Shown here one piece after another: positions 24,400-32,199 of a stretch of 64,000 nt of DNA (its first letter is position 1; every line of letters starts with the position of its first letter). Source of the stretch: Streptomyces spinoverrucosus (lineage in GTDB: Bacteria; Actinomycetota; Actinomycetes; Streptomycetales; Streptomycetaceae); the NCBI RefSeq assembly GCF_006539505.1, contig NZ_BJND01000052.1, positions 1 to 64,000 on the forward strand, read 5' to 3'. Both the position numbers and the translations under genes were made by a program. Below the pieces are notes generated by a model, which saw only the letters and a program-made list of their open reading frames with translations, was not told the DNA's origin and did not search any database.

Positions 24400-26016
24400 T
24401 CACATCCGGAAGACGCCGAACTGGGGGTCACCCAGGGGCGCGTTGGCGCACGCGGTCAGGGCCAGGCCGACCACCTGACGGGTCTCCAGGGGGTCGATCA
24501 CCCCGTCGTCCCAGAGGCGGGCGGTCGCGTAGTAGGCATTCCCCTGACGCTCGTACTGCGCACGGATCGGCGCCTTGAACGCCTCTTCCTCCTCGGCGGG
24601 CCAGGACTCGCCGCGGCCCTCGATCTGGTCCCGCTTGACGGTGGCGAGGACGGAGGCGGCCTGCTCGCCGCCCATGACGGAGATCTTGGCGTTGGGCCAC
24701 ATCCACAGGAAGCGCGGCGAGTACGCCCGGCCGCACATGGAGTAGTTCCCGGCGCCGTACGAACCGCCGACCACGACCGTCAGCTTCGGTACGCGCGTGG
24801 TGGCGACGGCGGTGACCATCTTCGCCCCGTGCTTGGCGATGCCGCCGGCCTCGTAGTCCCTGCCGACCATGAACCCGGAGATGTTCTGCAGGAACAGCAG
24901 CGGGATGCCGCGCTGGTCGCACAGCTCGATGAAGTGGGCGCCCTTCTGGGCGGACTCGGAGAAGAGGATGCCGTTGTTGGCGACGACGCCGACCGGGTGG
25001 CCGTGGATCCGGGCGAAGCCGGTGACCAGGGTCTGCCCGAACTCGGCCTTGAACTCCGCGAACCGGGAGCCGTCGACCACGCGCGCGATGATCTCGCGTA
25101 CGTCGTAGGGGGTACGGGAGTCGACCGGCACCGCCCCGTACAGCCCGTACGGGTCGACCTTCGGCTCCACCGCGGGCCGCACCTCCCAAGGCAGCGCCCC
25201 GCGCGCGGGGAGGGTGTCGACGATGTTCCGCACGATCCGCAGGGCGTGGGCGTCGTCCTCCGCGAGGTGGTCGGTGACGCCGGACACGCGCGCGTGCACC
25301 TCGCCGCCGCCGAGCTCCTCGGCGGTGACGACCTCGCCGGTGGCGGCCTTCACCAATGGGGGGCCGCCGAGGAAGATCGTCCCTTGGTTCCGCACGATGA
25401 CGGCCTCGTCGCTCATCGCCGGGACATACGCCCCACCGGCCGTGCAGGAGCCGAGGACGGCCGCGATCTGGGGGATCCGGGCGGCGGACATCCGGGCCTG
25501 GTTGTAGAAGATCCGCCCGAAGTGCTCACGGTCCGGGAAGACCTCGTCCTGCATGGGCAGGAAGGCGCCGCCGGAGTCGACGAGGTAGAGACAGGGCAGC
25601 CGGTTCTCCAGGGCGACTTCCTGCGCGCGCAGATGCTTCTTCACCGTCATCGGGTAGTACGTCCCACCCTTGACGGTCGCGTCATTGGCGACGACGACGC
25701 ACTCCCGCCCGCTCACCCGCCCGATACCGGCGATGACACCGGCGGCCGGGGCCTGGCCGTCGTACATCCCGTCGGCCGCGAGCGGGGCCAGCTCCAGGAA
25801 GGGTGAGCCCGGGTCGAGCAGGGTGTCGACGCGGTCGCGCGGCAGCAGCTTGCCGCGCGCGGTGTGCCGGGCGCGCGCCTTCTCACCCCCGCCGAGCCGG
25901 GCGGCGGCGAGCTTGGCGCGCAGCTCCTCCACGAGCGCGAGGTGCGCTGCCTCGTTGGCCCGCCAGGCCTCCGACGCGGGGTCCGCCGCGCCGTGCAGCT
26001 CCGGTGCCTGGTCCAT
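24400..26016 (-). CDS. carboxyltransferase subunit, methylcrotonyl-CoA carboxylase type
   Basis: The 538-residue beta subunit has two crotonase-fold carboxyltransferase halves. Typical segments are GKLLPRDRVDTLLDPGSPFL, IGRVSGRECVVVANDATVKG, LYLVDSGGAFLPMQDEVFPD, LQNISGFMVGRDYEAGGIAK and MCGRAYSPRFLWMWPNAKIS. QDEVFPD and the RAYSPRF region are typical of MccB/LiuB rather than propionyl-CoA carboxylase. It is the first gene of the four-gene operon, with TetR-type operators just upstream. Confidence 0.93.
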   Translation of the reverse strand: MDQAPELHGAADPASEAWRANEAAHLALVEELRAKLAAARLGGGEKARARHTARGKLLPRDRVDTLLDPGSPFLELAPLAADGMYDGQAPAAGVIAGIGRVSGRECVVVANDATVKGGTYYPMTVKKHLRAQEVALENRLPCLYLVDSGGAFLPMQDEVFPDREHFGRIFYNQARMSAARIPQIAAVLGSCTAGGAYVPAMSDEAVIVRNQGTIFLGGPPLVKAATGEVVTAEELGGGEVHARVSGVTDHLAEDDAHALRIVRNIVDTLPARGALPWEVRPAVEPKVDPYGLYGAVPVDSRTPYDVREIIARVVDGSRFAEFKAEFGQTLVTGFARIHGHPVGVVANNGILFSESAQKGAHFIELCDQRGIPLLFLQNISGFMVGRDYEAGGIAKHGAKMVTAVATTRVPKLTVVVGGSYGAGNYSMCGRAYSPRFLWMWPNAKISVMGGEQAASVLATVKRDQIEGRGESWPAEEEEAFKAPIRAQYERQGNAYYATARLWDDGVIDPLETRQVVGLALTACANAPLGDPQFGVFRM

Positions 26017-26036
26017 CCTGCGGTCCCCTCACCTTG

Positions 26037-26050
26037 TTAATGAGCGTTAA
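26037..26050. promoter_or_regulatory. TetR operator 1 (carboxylase operon side)
   Basis: TTAATGAGCGTTAA fits TTAACGNNCGTTAA with one mismatch. It is 21 bases before the carboxyltransferase start. A second copy lies 29 bases further on. Confidence 0.8.
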
Positions 26051-26065
26051 CGCATTTCCTCCAGG

Positions 26066-26079
26066 TTAACGACCGCTAA
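26066..26079. promoter_or_regulatory. TetR operator 2 (regulator side)
   Basis: TTAACGACCGCTAA fits TTAACGNNCGTTAA with one mismatch and overlaps the likely -35 element of the tetR promoter (-10 TAGAAT at 26090-26095). Centre-to-centre distance to operator 1 is 29 bases. Confidence 0.8.
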
Positions 26080-26102
26080 CCTCGCTGTCTAGAATTGCTT
26101 TC

Positions 26103-26693
26103 ATGGCCATGCGAACCGACGCCCCCACCCGCCGCGAACAGATCCTCAAGGAGGCCGCGCGACTCTTCGCCGAGCGCGGCTTCCACGGTGTCGGGGTGGA
26201 CGAGATAGGGGCGGCGGTGGGCATCAGCGGCCCCGGCCTCTACCGCCACTTCCCGGGCAAGGACGCGATGCTCGCCGAGCTGCTGGTGGGCATCAGCGGA
26301 CAGCTCCTGACCGGCGGGAAGCGCCGGGTGGCGGAGGCGGACGGGGACGCCGAGGCGGTCCTCGACTCGCTCATCGAGGGCCATATCGACTTCGCGCTCG
26401 ACGACCGCCCGCTCATCACCCTGCACGACCGCGAGCTGGACCGCCTCCGGGACAGCGACCGCAAGCTGGTGCGCCAGCTCCAGCGCCAGTACGTCGAGCT
26501 GTGGGTGGAGGTGGTCCGTCAGGTCTACCCGGGCCTCCCCGAGCCGACGGCCCGCTCGGCCGTCCACTCGGTCTTCGGCCTGCTGAACTCGACCCCGCAC
26601 CTGGGGCGGCCGGGGTCCCTGCCGGGGCGGGGGGCGACGGCGGAGCTGCTGCACCGGATGGCGAAGGGGGCGTTCGCGGCGGCGGGCTCGTAG
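26103..26693 (+). CDS. TetR-family regulator of the leucine catabolism operon
   Basis: The 196-residue protein has an N-terminal TetR helix-turn-helix (REQILKEAARLFAERGFHG; VDEIGAAVGISGPGLYRHF; about residues 10-55) and an all-helical ligand domain of the type seen in acyl-CoA-responsive regulators. It is divergent from the carboxylase operon with two palindromes between, so it probably represses both units until an acyl-CoA binds. The -10 TAGAAT ends eight bases before the ATG and no ribosome-binding site is seen, so the mRNA may be leaderless. Confidence 0.9.
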   Translation: MAMRTDAPTRREQILKEAARLFAERGFHGVGVDEIGAAVGISGPGLYRHFPGKDAMLAELLVGISGQLLTGGKRRVAEADGDAEAVLDSLIEGHIDFALDDRPLITLHDRELDRLRDSDRKLVRQLQRQYVELWVEVVRQVYPGLPEPTARSAVHSVFGLLNSTPHLGRPGSLPGRGATAELLHRMAKGAFAAAGS

Positions 26694-26717
26694 ACGGGCC
26701 GGGATGCCGGAGGCAGG

Positions 26718-27419
26718 ATGCGGATCGTCTGTGTCGTCGCCGTCCTGGTCGCCGCGAACCTGATCAACAACTGGCTCGTGCGCGGCCCTGTCGCGTACGT
26801 CCTCACCTGTGTCGCCGCGACGGCCGTCCTGCTGCTGATCGCCCGCTGGGACGGTCTGACCCGGGCCGATCTGGGGATCGACGCGGCGGGGGTGCGCCGG
26901 GGGTTGCGGTGGGCGCCGGTCCTTGTCGGTGCCGTTGTCGCCGTCTGCCTGCTTCTCCTCGCCTTCCCGGCGGGCCGCGAGGTGTTTCGGGACGCCAGGG
27001 CTGCCGGCCTGTCCGCCGGTCAGTTGCTGTGGGCGGTGCTGGTGCGGGTGCCGCTCGGCACCGTGCTGCTGGAGGAGACTGCCTTCCGCGGTGTGCTGTG
27101 GGCCATGATCCGGCGTCGGTGCGGCACGGCGTGGGCGACCGTGGGCTCGTCGCTGCTCTTCGGCCTGTGGCATGTGCTGCCCTCCCGCGGCCTGGGCCGC
27201 GCCAACGCCGCCGTGGGGACGGCCTTCGGGGGTGGCTCGGCGGGTATGGCGGCGACCGTGGCGGTGGCCGTCGTGGCCATGGTGGCCGCCGGGGCGGTCC
27301 TGTGCGAGCTGCGCCGCCGCAGCGGAAGCCTGCTGGCGCCTGCGGCGCTGCACTGGGCGATCAACGGCTTCGGTTACGCCTTGGCCTGGGCGGTGTCCCG
27401 GGGTGGGGCTTCCGCCTGA
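26718..27419 (+). CDS. CPBP (CAAX-like) intramembrane metalloprotease
   Basis: The 233-residue membrane protein has about seven hydrophobic segments and the three motifs of the CPBP/Abi family: EETAFR (Glu119-Glu120, Arg124), FGLWH (Phe148-His152) and HWAIN (His212-Asn216). It is probably an intramembrane endopeptidase or a self-protection factor; the substrate is unknown. It starts 25 bases after the TetR stop and may be co-transcribed, although a functional link to leucine catabolism is not evident. Confidence 0.88.
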   Translation: MRIVCVVAVLVAANLINNWLVRGPVAYVLTCVAATAVLLLIARWDGLTRADLGIDAAGVRRGLRWAPVLVGAVVAVCLLLLAFPAGREVFRDARAAGLSAGQLLWAVLVRVPLGTVLLEETAFRGVLWAMIRRRCGTAWATVGSSLLFGLWHVLPSRGLGRANAAVGTAFGGGSAGMAATVAVAVVAMVAAGAVLCELRRRSGSLLAPAALHWAINGFGYALAWAVSRGGASA

Positions 27420-27452
27420 GCGCTGGAAGTGCCGCGATTGCCAGTCGATCGT

Positions 27453-27495
27453 CTGCGGCGCCGTTGTGGTTGGTCGCGCAGTTCCCCGCGCCCCT
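27453..27495 (+). repeat. dispersed Streptomyces intergenic repeat, copy 3
   Basis: CTGCGGCGCCGTTGTGGTTG followed by GTCGCGCAGTTCCCCGCGCC. Same block as copy 1 (8053-8094) and inverted copy 2 (18968-19036). Located between two same-strand genes. Confidence 0.75.
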
Positions 27496-27572
27496 TCGGG
27501 CCGCTGCGCTACCGGCGTGACGAGGGTTACTCATGGATCGGTCTGGACGTCGGTTCCTACTCGCCGGTACGG

Positions 27573-27590
27573 TAAGTGAGCAAGCGCTTA
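27573..27590. promoter_or_regulatory. palindromic operator candidate before acyl-CoA dehydrogenase
   Basis: TAAGTGAGCAAGCGCTTA is an interrupted palindrome (TAAG-G ... C-CTTA), 26-43 bases upstream of the GTG. Its form resembles TetR-type operators of fatty-acid genes. Confidence 0.5.
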
Positions 27591-27615
27591 GACATGTACC
27601 CGTGGAGGTGGCGGC

Positions 27616-28773
27616 GTGCGCCGTACGGTGTTCAACGAGGATCACGAGGCGTTCCGGGAGACCCTGCGCGCCTTCATCGAGGCCGAGGTCGTACCGGTGT
27701 ACGACGAGTGGTTCGCCGCGGGGCAGGCGCCGCGCGAGTTCTACTACAAGCTCGCCGAGCTGGGTGTCTTCGGCATCCGTGTGGACGAGGAGTACGGCGG
27801 CGCCGGCATCGACTCGTACAAGTTCGAGGCCGTGCTCTACGAGGAGACCGCCCGCGCGGGTGTGACCTTCGGTGGCTCCGGCGTGCACGTGCTGCTCGGT
27901 CTGCCGTACATCAAGATGCTCGCCACCGACGAGCAGAAGAAGCGGTACCTGCCGAAGTTCGTCTCCGGTGAGGAGATGTGGGCGATCGCGATGACCGAGC
28001 CGGGCACCGGGTCCGACCTCGCGGGCATGAAGACCACCGCCAAGCTGAGCGAGGACGGCACGCACTACGTCCTCAACGGCGCCAAGACCTTCATCACCGG
28101 TGGCGTCCACGCCGACCGCATGATCGTCTGCGCCCGCACCGCCGCGCCCACCGCCGAGGACCGCCGCCACGGCATCTCCCTCTTCGTCGTGGACACCAAG
28201 GCCGAGGGTTACTCCGTCGGCCGCAAGCTCGACAAGCTCGGGCTCAGGACCTCCGACACCGCCGAGCTGGCGTTCGTCGACGTCAAGGTGCCCGTCGAGG
28301 ACTTGCTCGGCGAGGAGAACAAGGGCTTCTACTACCTCGGCCACAACCTCGCCTCCGAGCGCTGGGGCATCGCCTACGGCGCGTACGCGCAGGCCAAGGC
28401 CGCCGTCCGGTTCGCCAAGCAGTACGTGCAGGAGCGCACCGTCTTCGGCCAGCCGGTCGCCCACTTCCAGAACACCAAGTTCGAGCTGGCCGCCTGCCAG
28501 GCCGAGGTGGACGCGGCCGAGGCCGTCGCCGACCGCGCCACGGAGGCCCTCGACGCCGGTGAACTGACCCCGGCCGAGGCCGCCAGCGCCAAGCTGTTCT
28601 GCACCGAGGTGGCGCACCGTGTCATCGACCGCTGCCTCCAGCTCCACGGTGGCTACGGCTTCATGAACGAGTACCCGATCGCCCGCCTGTACGCGGACAA
28701 CCGTGTGAACAGGATCTACGGCGGGACCAGCGAAATCATGAAGACGATCATCGCGAAGGACATGGGCCTGTAA
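27616..28773 (+). CDS. acyl-CoA dehydrogenase
   Basis: The GTG at 27616 begins VRRTVFNEDHEAFRETLRAF; a GGAGGTGG stretch precedes it. The 385-residue flavoprotein has the full acyl-CoA dehydrogenase fold: AIAMTEPGTGSDLAGMKTTA, LNGAKTFITGGVHADRMIV, RTVFGQPVAHFQNTKFELA, and the C-terminal LHGGYGFMNEYPIARLYADN-RVNRIYGGTSEIMK segment. Chain specificity cannot be read from sequence. The TesB thioesterase gene follows after 35 bases, so both may act in fatty-acyl-CoA turnover. A palindromic operator lies upstream. Confidence 0.92.
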   Translation: MRRTVFNEDHEAFRETLRAFIEAEVVPVYDEWFAAGQAPREFYYKLAELGVFGIRVDEEYGGAGIDSYKFEAVLYEETARAGVTFGGSGVHVLLGLPYIKMLATDEQKKRYLPKFVSGEEMWAIAMTEPGTGSDLAGMKTTAKLSEDGTHYVLNGAKTFITGGVHADRMIVCARTAAPTAEDRRHGISLFVVDTKAEGYSVGRKLDKLGLRTSDTAELAFVDVKVPVEDLLGEENKGFYYLGHNLASERWGIAYGAYAQAKAAVRFAKQYVQERTVFGQPVAHFQNTKFELAACQAEVDAAEAVADRATEALDAGELTPAEAASAKLFCTEVAHRVIDRCLQLHGGYGFMNEYPIARLYADNRVNRIYGGTSEIMKTIIAKDMGL

Positions 28774-28808
28774 GGTCCACGAAATTACTGGCCAGTAGAA
28801 AAGTGGCC

Positions 28809-29678
28809 ATGAGCCAGGCACTACAGGATCTCCTCGATCTGCTCGACCTGGAGCAGATCGAGGAGAACATCTTCCGCGGCCAGTCCCGGTCCGCCGTCGT
28901 CCCACGCGTCTTCGGCGGACAGGTCGCGGCCCAGGCGCTCGTCGCCGCCGGGCGCACGGTCCCCGAGGACCGGCCCCCGCACTCCCTGCACGCGTACTTC
29001 CTGCGCATCGGCGACCCCGGCGCGCCCATCGTCTACACGGTCGACCGGCTGCGCGACGGCCGCTCGTTCACCACCCGCCGGGTCGTCGCGGTCCAGCACG
29101 GCCAGCCGATCTTCGGCATGTCCGTCTCCTTCCAGACGTACGAGGAAGGGATGGACCACCAGACGCCGATGCCGCCCGCGCCCGACCCGGTCACCCTGCC
29201 GACCTCCGAGGAACGGCTGAGCGGCTACGGCCACCTCGACGCGCGGGTCGTCGAGAAGTTCCTGGAGGCGCGTGCCGCCGTCGACCTGCGCTACGTCGAC
29301 GAGCCGCCGTACGGCAGGTTCGGCGAGCCCCGCGCACCGCACTCGCAGGTGTGGTTCCGCACCAACGGCAAGCTCGCCGACGACCCCCTCCAGCACATCG
29401 CCCTCGCGACGTACGTCTCCGACATGACCCTGCTCGACTCGGTCCTGCTCGCGCACGGCCGGGGCGGCTGGGCCGTCGGTGATGTCGTCGGGGCCTCGCT
29501 GGACCACGCGATGTGGTTCCACCGCCCGTTCCGCGCCGACGAGTGGCTCCTGTACGACCAGGAGTCCCCGTCGGCGTACGGCGGCCGGGGTCTGGGCCAG
29601 GCCCGCATCTACACGCAGGACGGCCGCCTCGCCATCACGGTGATCCAGGAAGGGGTCGTCCGGATACCCAGGGGTTAG
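28809..29678 (+). CDS. tesB: acyl-CoA thioesterase II (TesB)
   Basis: From ATG 28809 the 289-residue protein has the double hot-dog fold of TesB. N-terminal FRGQSRSAVVPRVFGGQVAA, HSLHAYFLRIGDPGAPIVY and DGRSFTTRRVVAVQHGQPIF form the first half; SLDHAMWFHRPFRADEWLLY and GGRGLGQARIYTQDGRLAIT form the second, with the conserved Asp, Thr and Gln region. It hydrolyses medium/long acyl-CoA to free acid in the cytoplasm. A GTG two codons upstream is an alternative start. It overlaps the convergent phosphatase-like gene by four bases. Confidence 0.93.
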   Translation: MSQALQDLLDLLDLEQIEENIFRGQSRSAVVPRVFGGQVAAQALVAAGRTVPEDRPPHSLHAYFLRIGDPGAPIVYTVDRLRDGRSFTTRRVVAVQHGQPIFGMSVSFQTYEEGMDHQTPMPPAPDPVTLPTSEERLSGYGHLDARVVEKFLEARAAVDLRYVDEPPYGRFGEPRAPHSQVWFRTNGKLADDPLQHIALATYVSDMTLLDSVLLAHGRGGWAVGDVVGASLDHAMWFHRPFRADEWLLYDQESPSAYGGRGLGQARIYTQDGRLAITVIQEGVVRIPRG

Positions 29679-30463
29679 ATGAGCCCCGCCTCGGAGAGCA
29701 GATACGCCGTCATCGGGTCGTAGTACCGGGGGCTGACCACATGGTCGTCGAGCGGGACCGTCACCTGGACGGTCCCTTCGGCCTCCGCGATGAACAGGGC
29801 CGGGTCGTTGCAGTCGGCGTAGCCGACGGAGTCGACGCCGTGCTGGCCCGCGTAGCCCGCCCAGCCGTGGTCGGCGACGACCAGGTCGGGCAGCGGGCGG
29901 CCCTCCCGCTCCATGGCGGTGAGGATGGCCTTCATCGGCTCGCCCGAGTGGGTGTGCCACAGGGTGGCGCCGTGCTCCAGCATCGCCACGTCCGCGAACT
30001 GCATGACGTACCCCTCGTCGGTCTGCAGCCCGTCCGGGATCACGACGATCTCGCAGCCTGCGCTGCGCAGCGCCGCCGCCGTCGCCCGGTGCACGTCGAG
30101 GAGCCCGCCCGGGTGGCCGGTCGCGAACAGCACCCGCTGCTCGCTGTCGGCCGCCTTGCGCAGCCGGGCCGCGAGGCGCTCCAGGGCGGCGACCGTCAGC
30201 TCGGGGTCGATGGTGTCCTGGCCGTGCCGGTACTCGGGGTCGTCGTTCACGCCGACCCGCTCCGCCATCACCGCGAGCACGTCCTGCTCGTCGGTCCAGC
30301 GGTCGCCGAGCTCCAGGCCGAGCCAGAAGTTGCGGACGCCGTTGGAGAGTTGGCGGTAGTGGGAGAGGTTGTTCTCACGCGGGGTGGCGACGTCGCCCGC
30401 GATACGGGTCTTCACGAGGTGCTCGACGAGCTCGGCGCGGCTGGGTGTCCCGGATATCGGCAT
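29675..30463 (-). CDS. phosphatase-like conserved protein
   Basis: From ATG 30463 (MPISGTPSRAELVEHL) the 262-residue soluble protein is a conserved actinobacterial family usually labelled phosphatase. Visible features are FWLGLELGDRWTDEQDV, ATGHPGGLLDVHRATAAAL, IPDGLQTDEGYVMQFADVAM and DLVVADHGWAGYAGQHG. The latter resembles an alkaline-phosphatase-like or nucleotide-binding loop, but no classical catalytic motif is complete. The upstream 22 codons to 30529 look non-coding. Function is uncertain. Confidence 0.75.
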   Translation of the reverse strand: MPISGTPSRAELVEHLVKTRIAGDVATPRENNLSHYRQLSNGVRNFWLGLELGDRWTDEQDVLAVMAERVGVNDDPEYRHGQDTIDPELTVAALERLAARLRKAADSEQRVLFATGHPGGLLDVHRATAAALRSAGCEIVVIPDGLQTDEGYVMQFADVAMLEHGATLWHTHSGEPMKAILTAMEREGRPLPDLVVADHGWAGYAGQHGVDSVGYADCNDPALFIAEAEGTVQVTVPLDDHVVSPRYYDPMTAYLLSEAGLI

Positions 30464-30549
30464 GGCTCTTATTGTGCGGTACGCGCCCGGACCCGTCCCG
30501 GACGTCCCGCACGCTGGGACGTGGGTCACTCACGCGCGGTCACCCGCGG

Positions 30550-32052
30550 TCACAGCTGCCGCAGCGCGAACCACAGCTCCATCCGTACGTCCGGATCGTC
30601 CAGGTCGCTGCCGAGGAGCGCCGCGCACCGGGCGATCCGTTGCCGCACGGTGTTGCGATGGACGGACAGGGCAACGGCGGTGCGGTCCCAACTGCCGTGC
30701 AGGGAGAGCCAGGTGCGCAGGGTTTCGGTGAGGGCGGGGGTCCCGATGATGGGGGCGAGGAGGGTGGTGGCGTGGGCCTGCGCCTCGACCGCCGGGACCA
30801 GGTCGGTGAGGCCGGGGCGGTCGGTGCCGTAGTGGGCCAGGGGAGTGCGGGTGGCCCGGGCGCGGGCCAGCGCGCGGGCCGCCTGGGTGTCGGCGGCCGG
30901 CCACTCCCGGGGCCCGGACGGGGCGCTGACGCCCAGGGTCCAGCCGGGTTGCGGGGCCGGTTCACGATCGGCGGGCAGCAGGACGCGTACGACGTCCTTG
31001 GCGAGGTCCACCAGCGGCGAACCCAGCGCCGCGCCGAGCGCCGAGGCGGCGACCGGGTCGGGGGCGGTCGTGTCGGGCCGCGCGTGCACGACCAGCCACC
31101 GCCCGGCACCGAGCAGCGGGGCCACGGCCTCCGGCTCGTCCCCCAAGAGCAGCCGGACCAGCGCGGAGGACCGGGCCGCGCCGGTACCGCTCTGGTGCTC
31201 GCCGGTGAGGAGAGAGAGGAGCACGGCGGCGACGGATGCAATGGCGTGATCGGCGGGGTCGCGCTGCGGGGCGGCGACACCAAGCACAAAGCCCTGTCCG
31301 GCACCGAGGGCGTAGGCGGAGAGGTGGGTGCCGGTGATGGTGTCGGTGGCGGAGGTGGGGGAGGGCTCCCCGCCCGACCCGCGCGCACCGCCCCGCCCGC
31401 GCCCACCCCCCGGCCGTACCACCCCCGCCAGCTCCCCCAACCCCCCGCGCACCTCGTCCCCCGGCGACCTGCCCGCCATGGCGATCGCGGCGCCGTCGGG
31501 GCCGTACAGCACCGCCCATCCCCCCACCCGCTGGGCCAGCTGCCGTAGTACGGACGGCACCGGGTCCGGGCGGGCGGCTGCTGCTGCCAGGCTCTGGTGG
31601 GCCTCCGTCACCCGGCGGAGTTCGGCGTGCCGGGCCTGTGCCATCAGCTGCCAGACCGCGCGGGCCACGCCGGAGAAGGTGGTCTGCGGCGGGACCTCCA
31701 GCAGCGGCAGGTCGTACGCCTCGCAGGCCGCGACCAGCGCCCGCGGCACCGTGTCGTGCACCGGCGCCAGGCCGAATCCGAGCGCCGCACCGCCCGCCGC
31801 CACGATCCGGGAGACGTAGTCGTCGAAGTAGGTCCCCGAGCCCGCCGCCTCCGGGATGTGCACCCCGGCCGTCAGCAGGAGTTCGCCGCCCAGCAGATAG
31901 GGATACGGGTCCGACATCTCCGAGGTGTGCGCCCAGTGGATCACGACCTCCGGATCGGTGGGCCCGGCGACTTGCCGCAGCGCCAGGTCCTCGCGGGCCA
32001 GCAGGGACGAGAGGGGCACGGGTGGCGTGGGTGGAACGGCGGGATCGGGCAT
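30550..32052 (-). CDS. PucR-family transcriptional regulator
   Basis: From ATG 32052 (GGAGGA ribosome-binding site ten bases before) the product is 500 residues. The N-terminal PucR domain (LSSLLAREDLALRQVAGPTD; ELLLTAGVHIP; about residues 13-140) is followed by a variable GGDEF-like middle and a C-terminal PucR helix-turn-helix (TLRTWLSLHGSWDRTAVALS; VHRNTVRQRIARC). PucR proteins activate or repress purine, amine and amino-acid catabolic genes in response to a metabolite. It is divergent from the symporter/ureohydrolase/decarboxylase operon and is its likely regulator. Confidence 0.9.
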   Translation of the reverse strand: MPDPAVPPTPPVPLSSLLAREDLALRQVAGPTDPEVVIHWAHTSEMSDPYPYLLGGELLLTAGVHIPEAAGSGTYFDDYVSRIVAAGGAALGFGLAPVHDTVPRALVAACEAYDLPLLEVPPQTTFSGVARAVWQLMAQARHAELRRVTEAHQSLAAAAARPDPVPSVLRQLAQRVGGWAVLYGPDGAAIAMAGRSPGDEVRGGLGELAGVVRPGGGRGRGGARGSGGEPSPTSATDTITGTHLSAYALGAGQGFVLGVAAPQRDPADHAIASVAAVLLSLLTGEHQSGTGAARSSALVRLLLGDEPEAVAPLLGAGRWLVVHARPDTTAPDPVAASALGAALGSPLVDLAKDVVRVLLPADREPAPQPGWTLGVSAPSGPREWPAADTQAARALARARATRTPLAHYGTDRPGLTDLVPAVEAQAHATTLLAPIIGTPALTETLRTWLSLHGSWDRTAVALSVHRNTVRQRIARCAALLGSDLDDPDVRMELWFALRQL

Positions 32053-32199
32053 GGTGTGCGTTTCCTCCATCCCGTACGGCTCGAATGGATGAAACGTACA
32101 CTTCGCAGTCGCTTTCCGGCCACCTAGTCTCAGGCTTCGTCCCCCGCTCGTCCCCCCCCTCGTCCCCGCCACCGAGAGTGCGCGAAGGAGGCCCCACAC

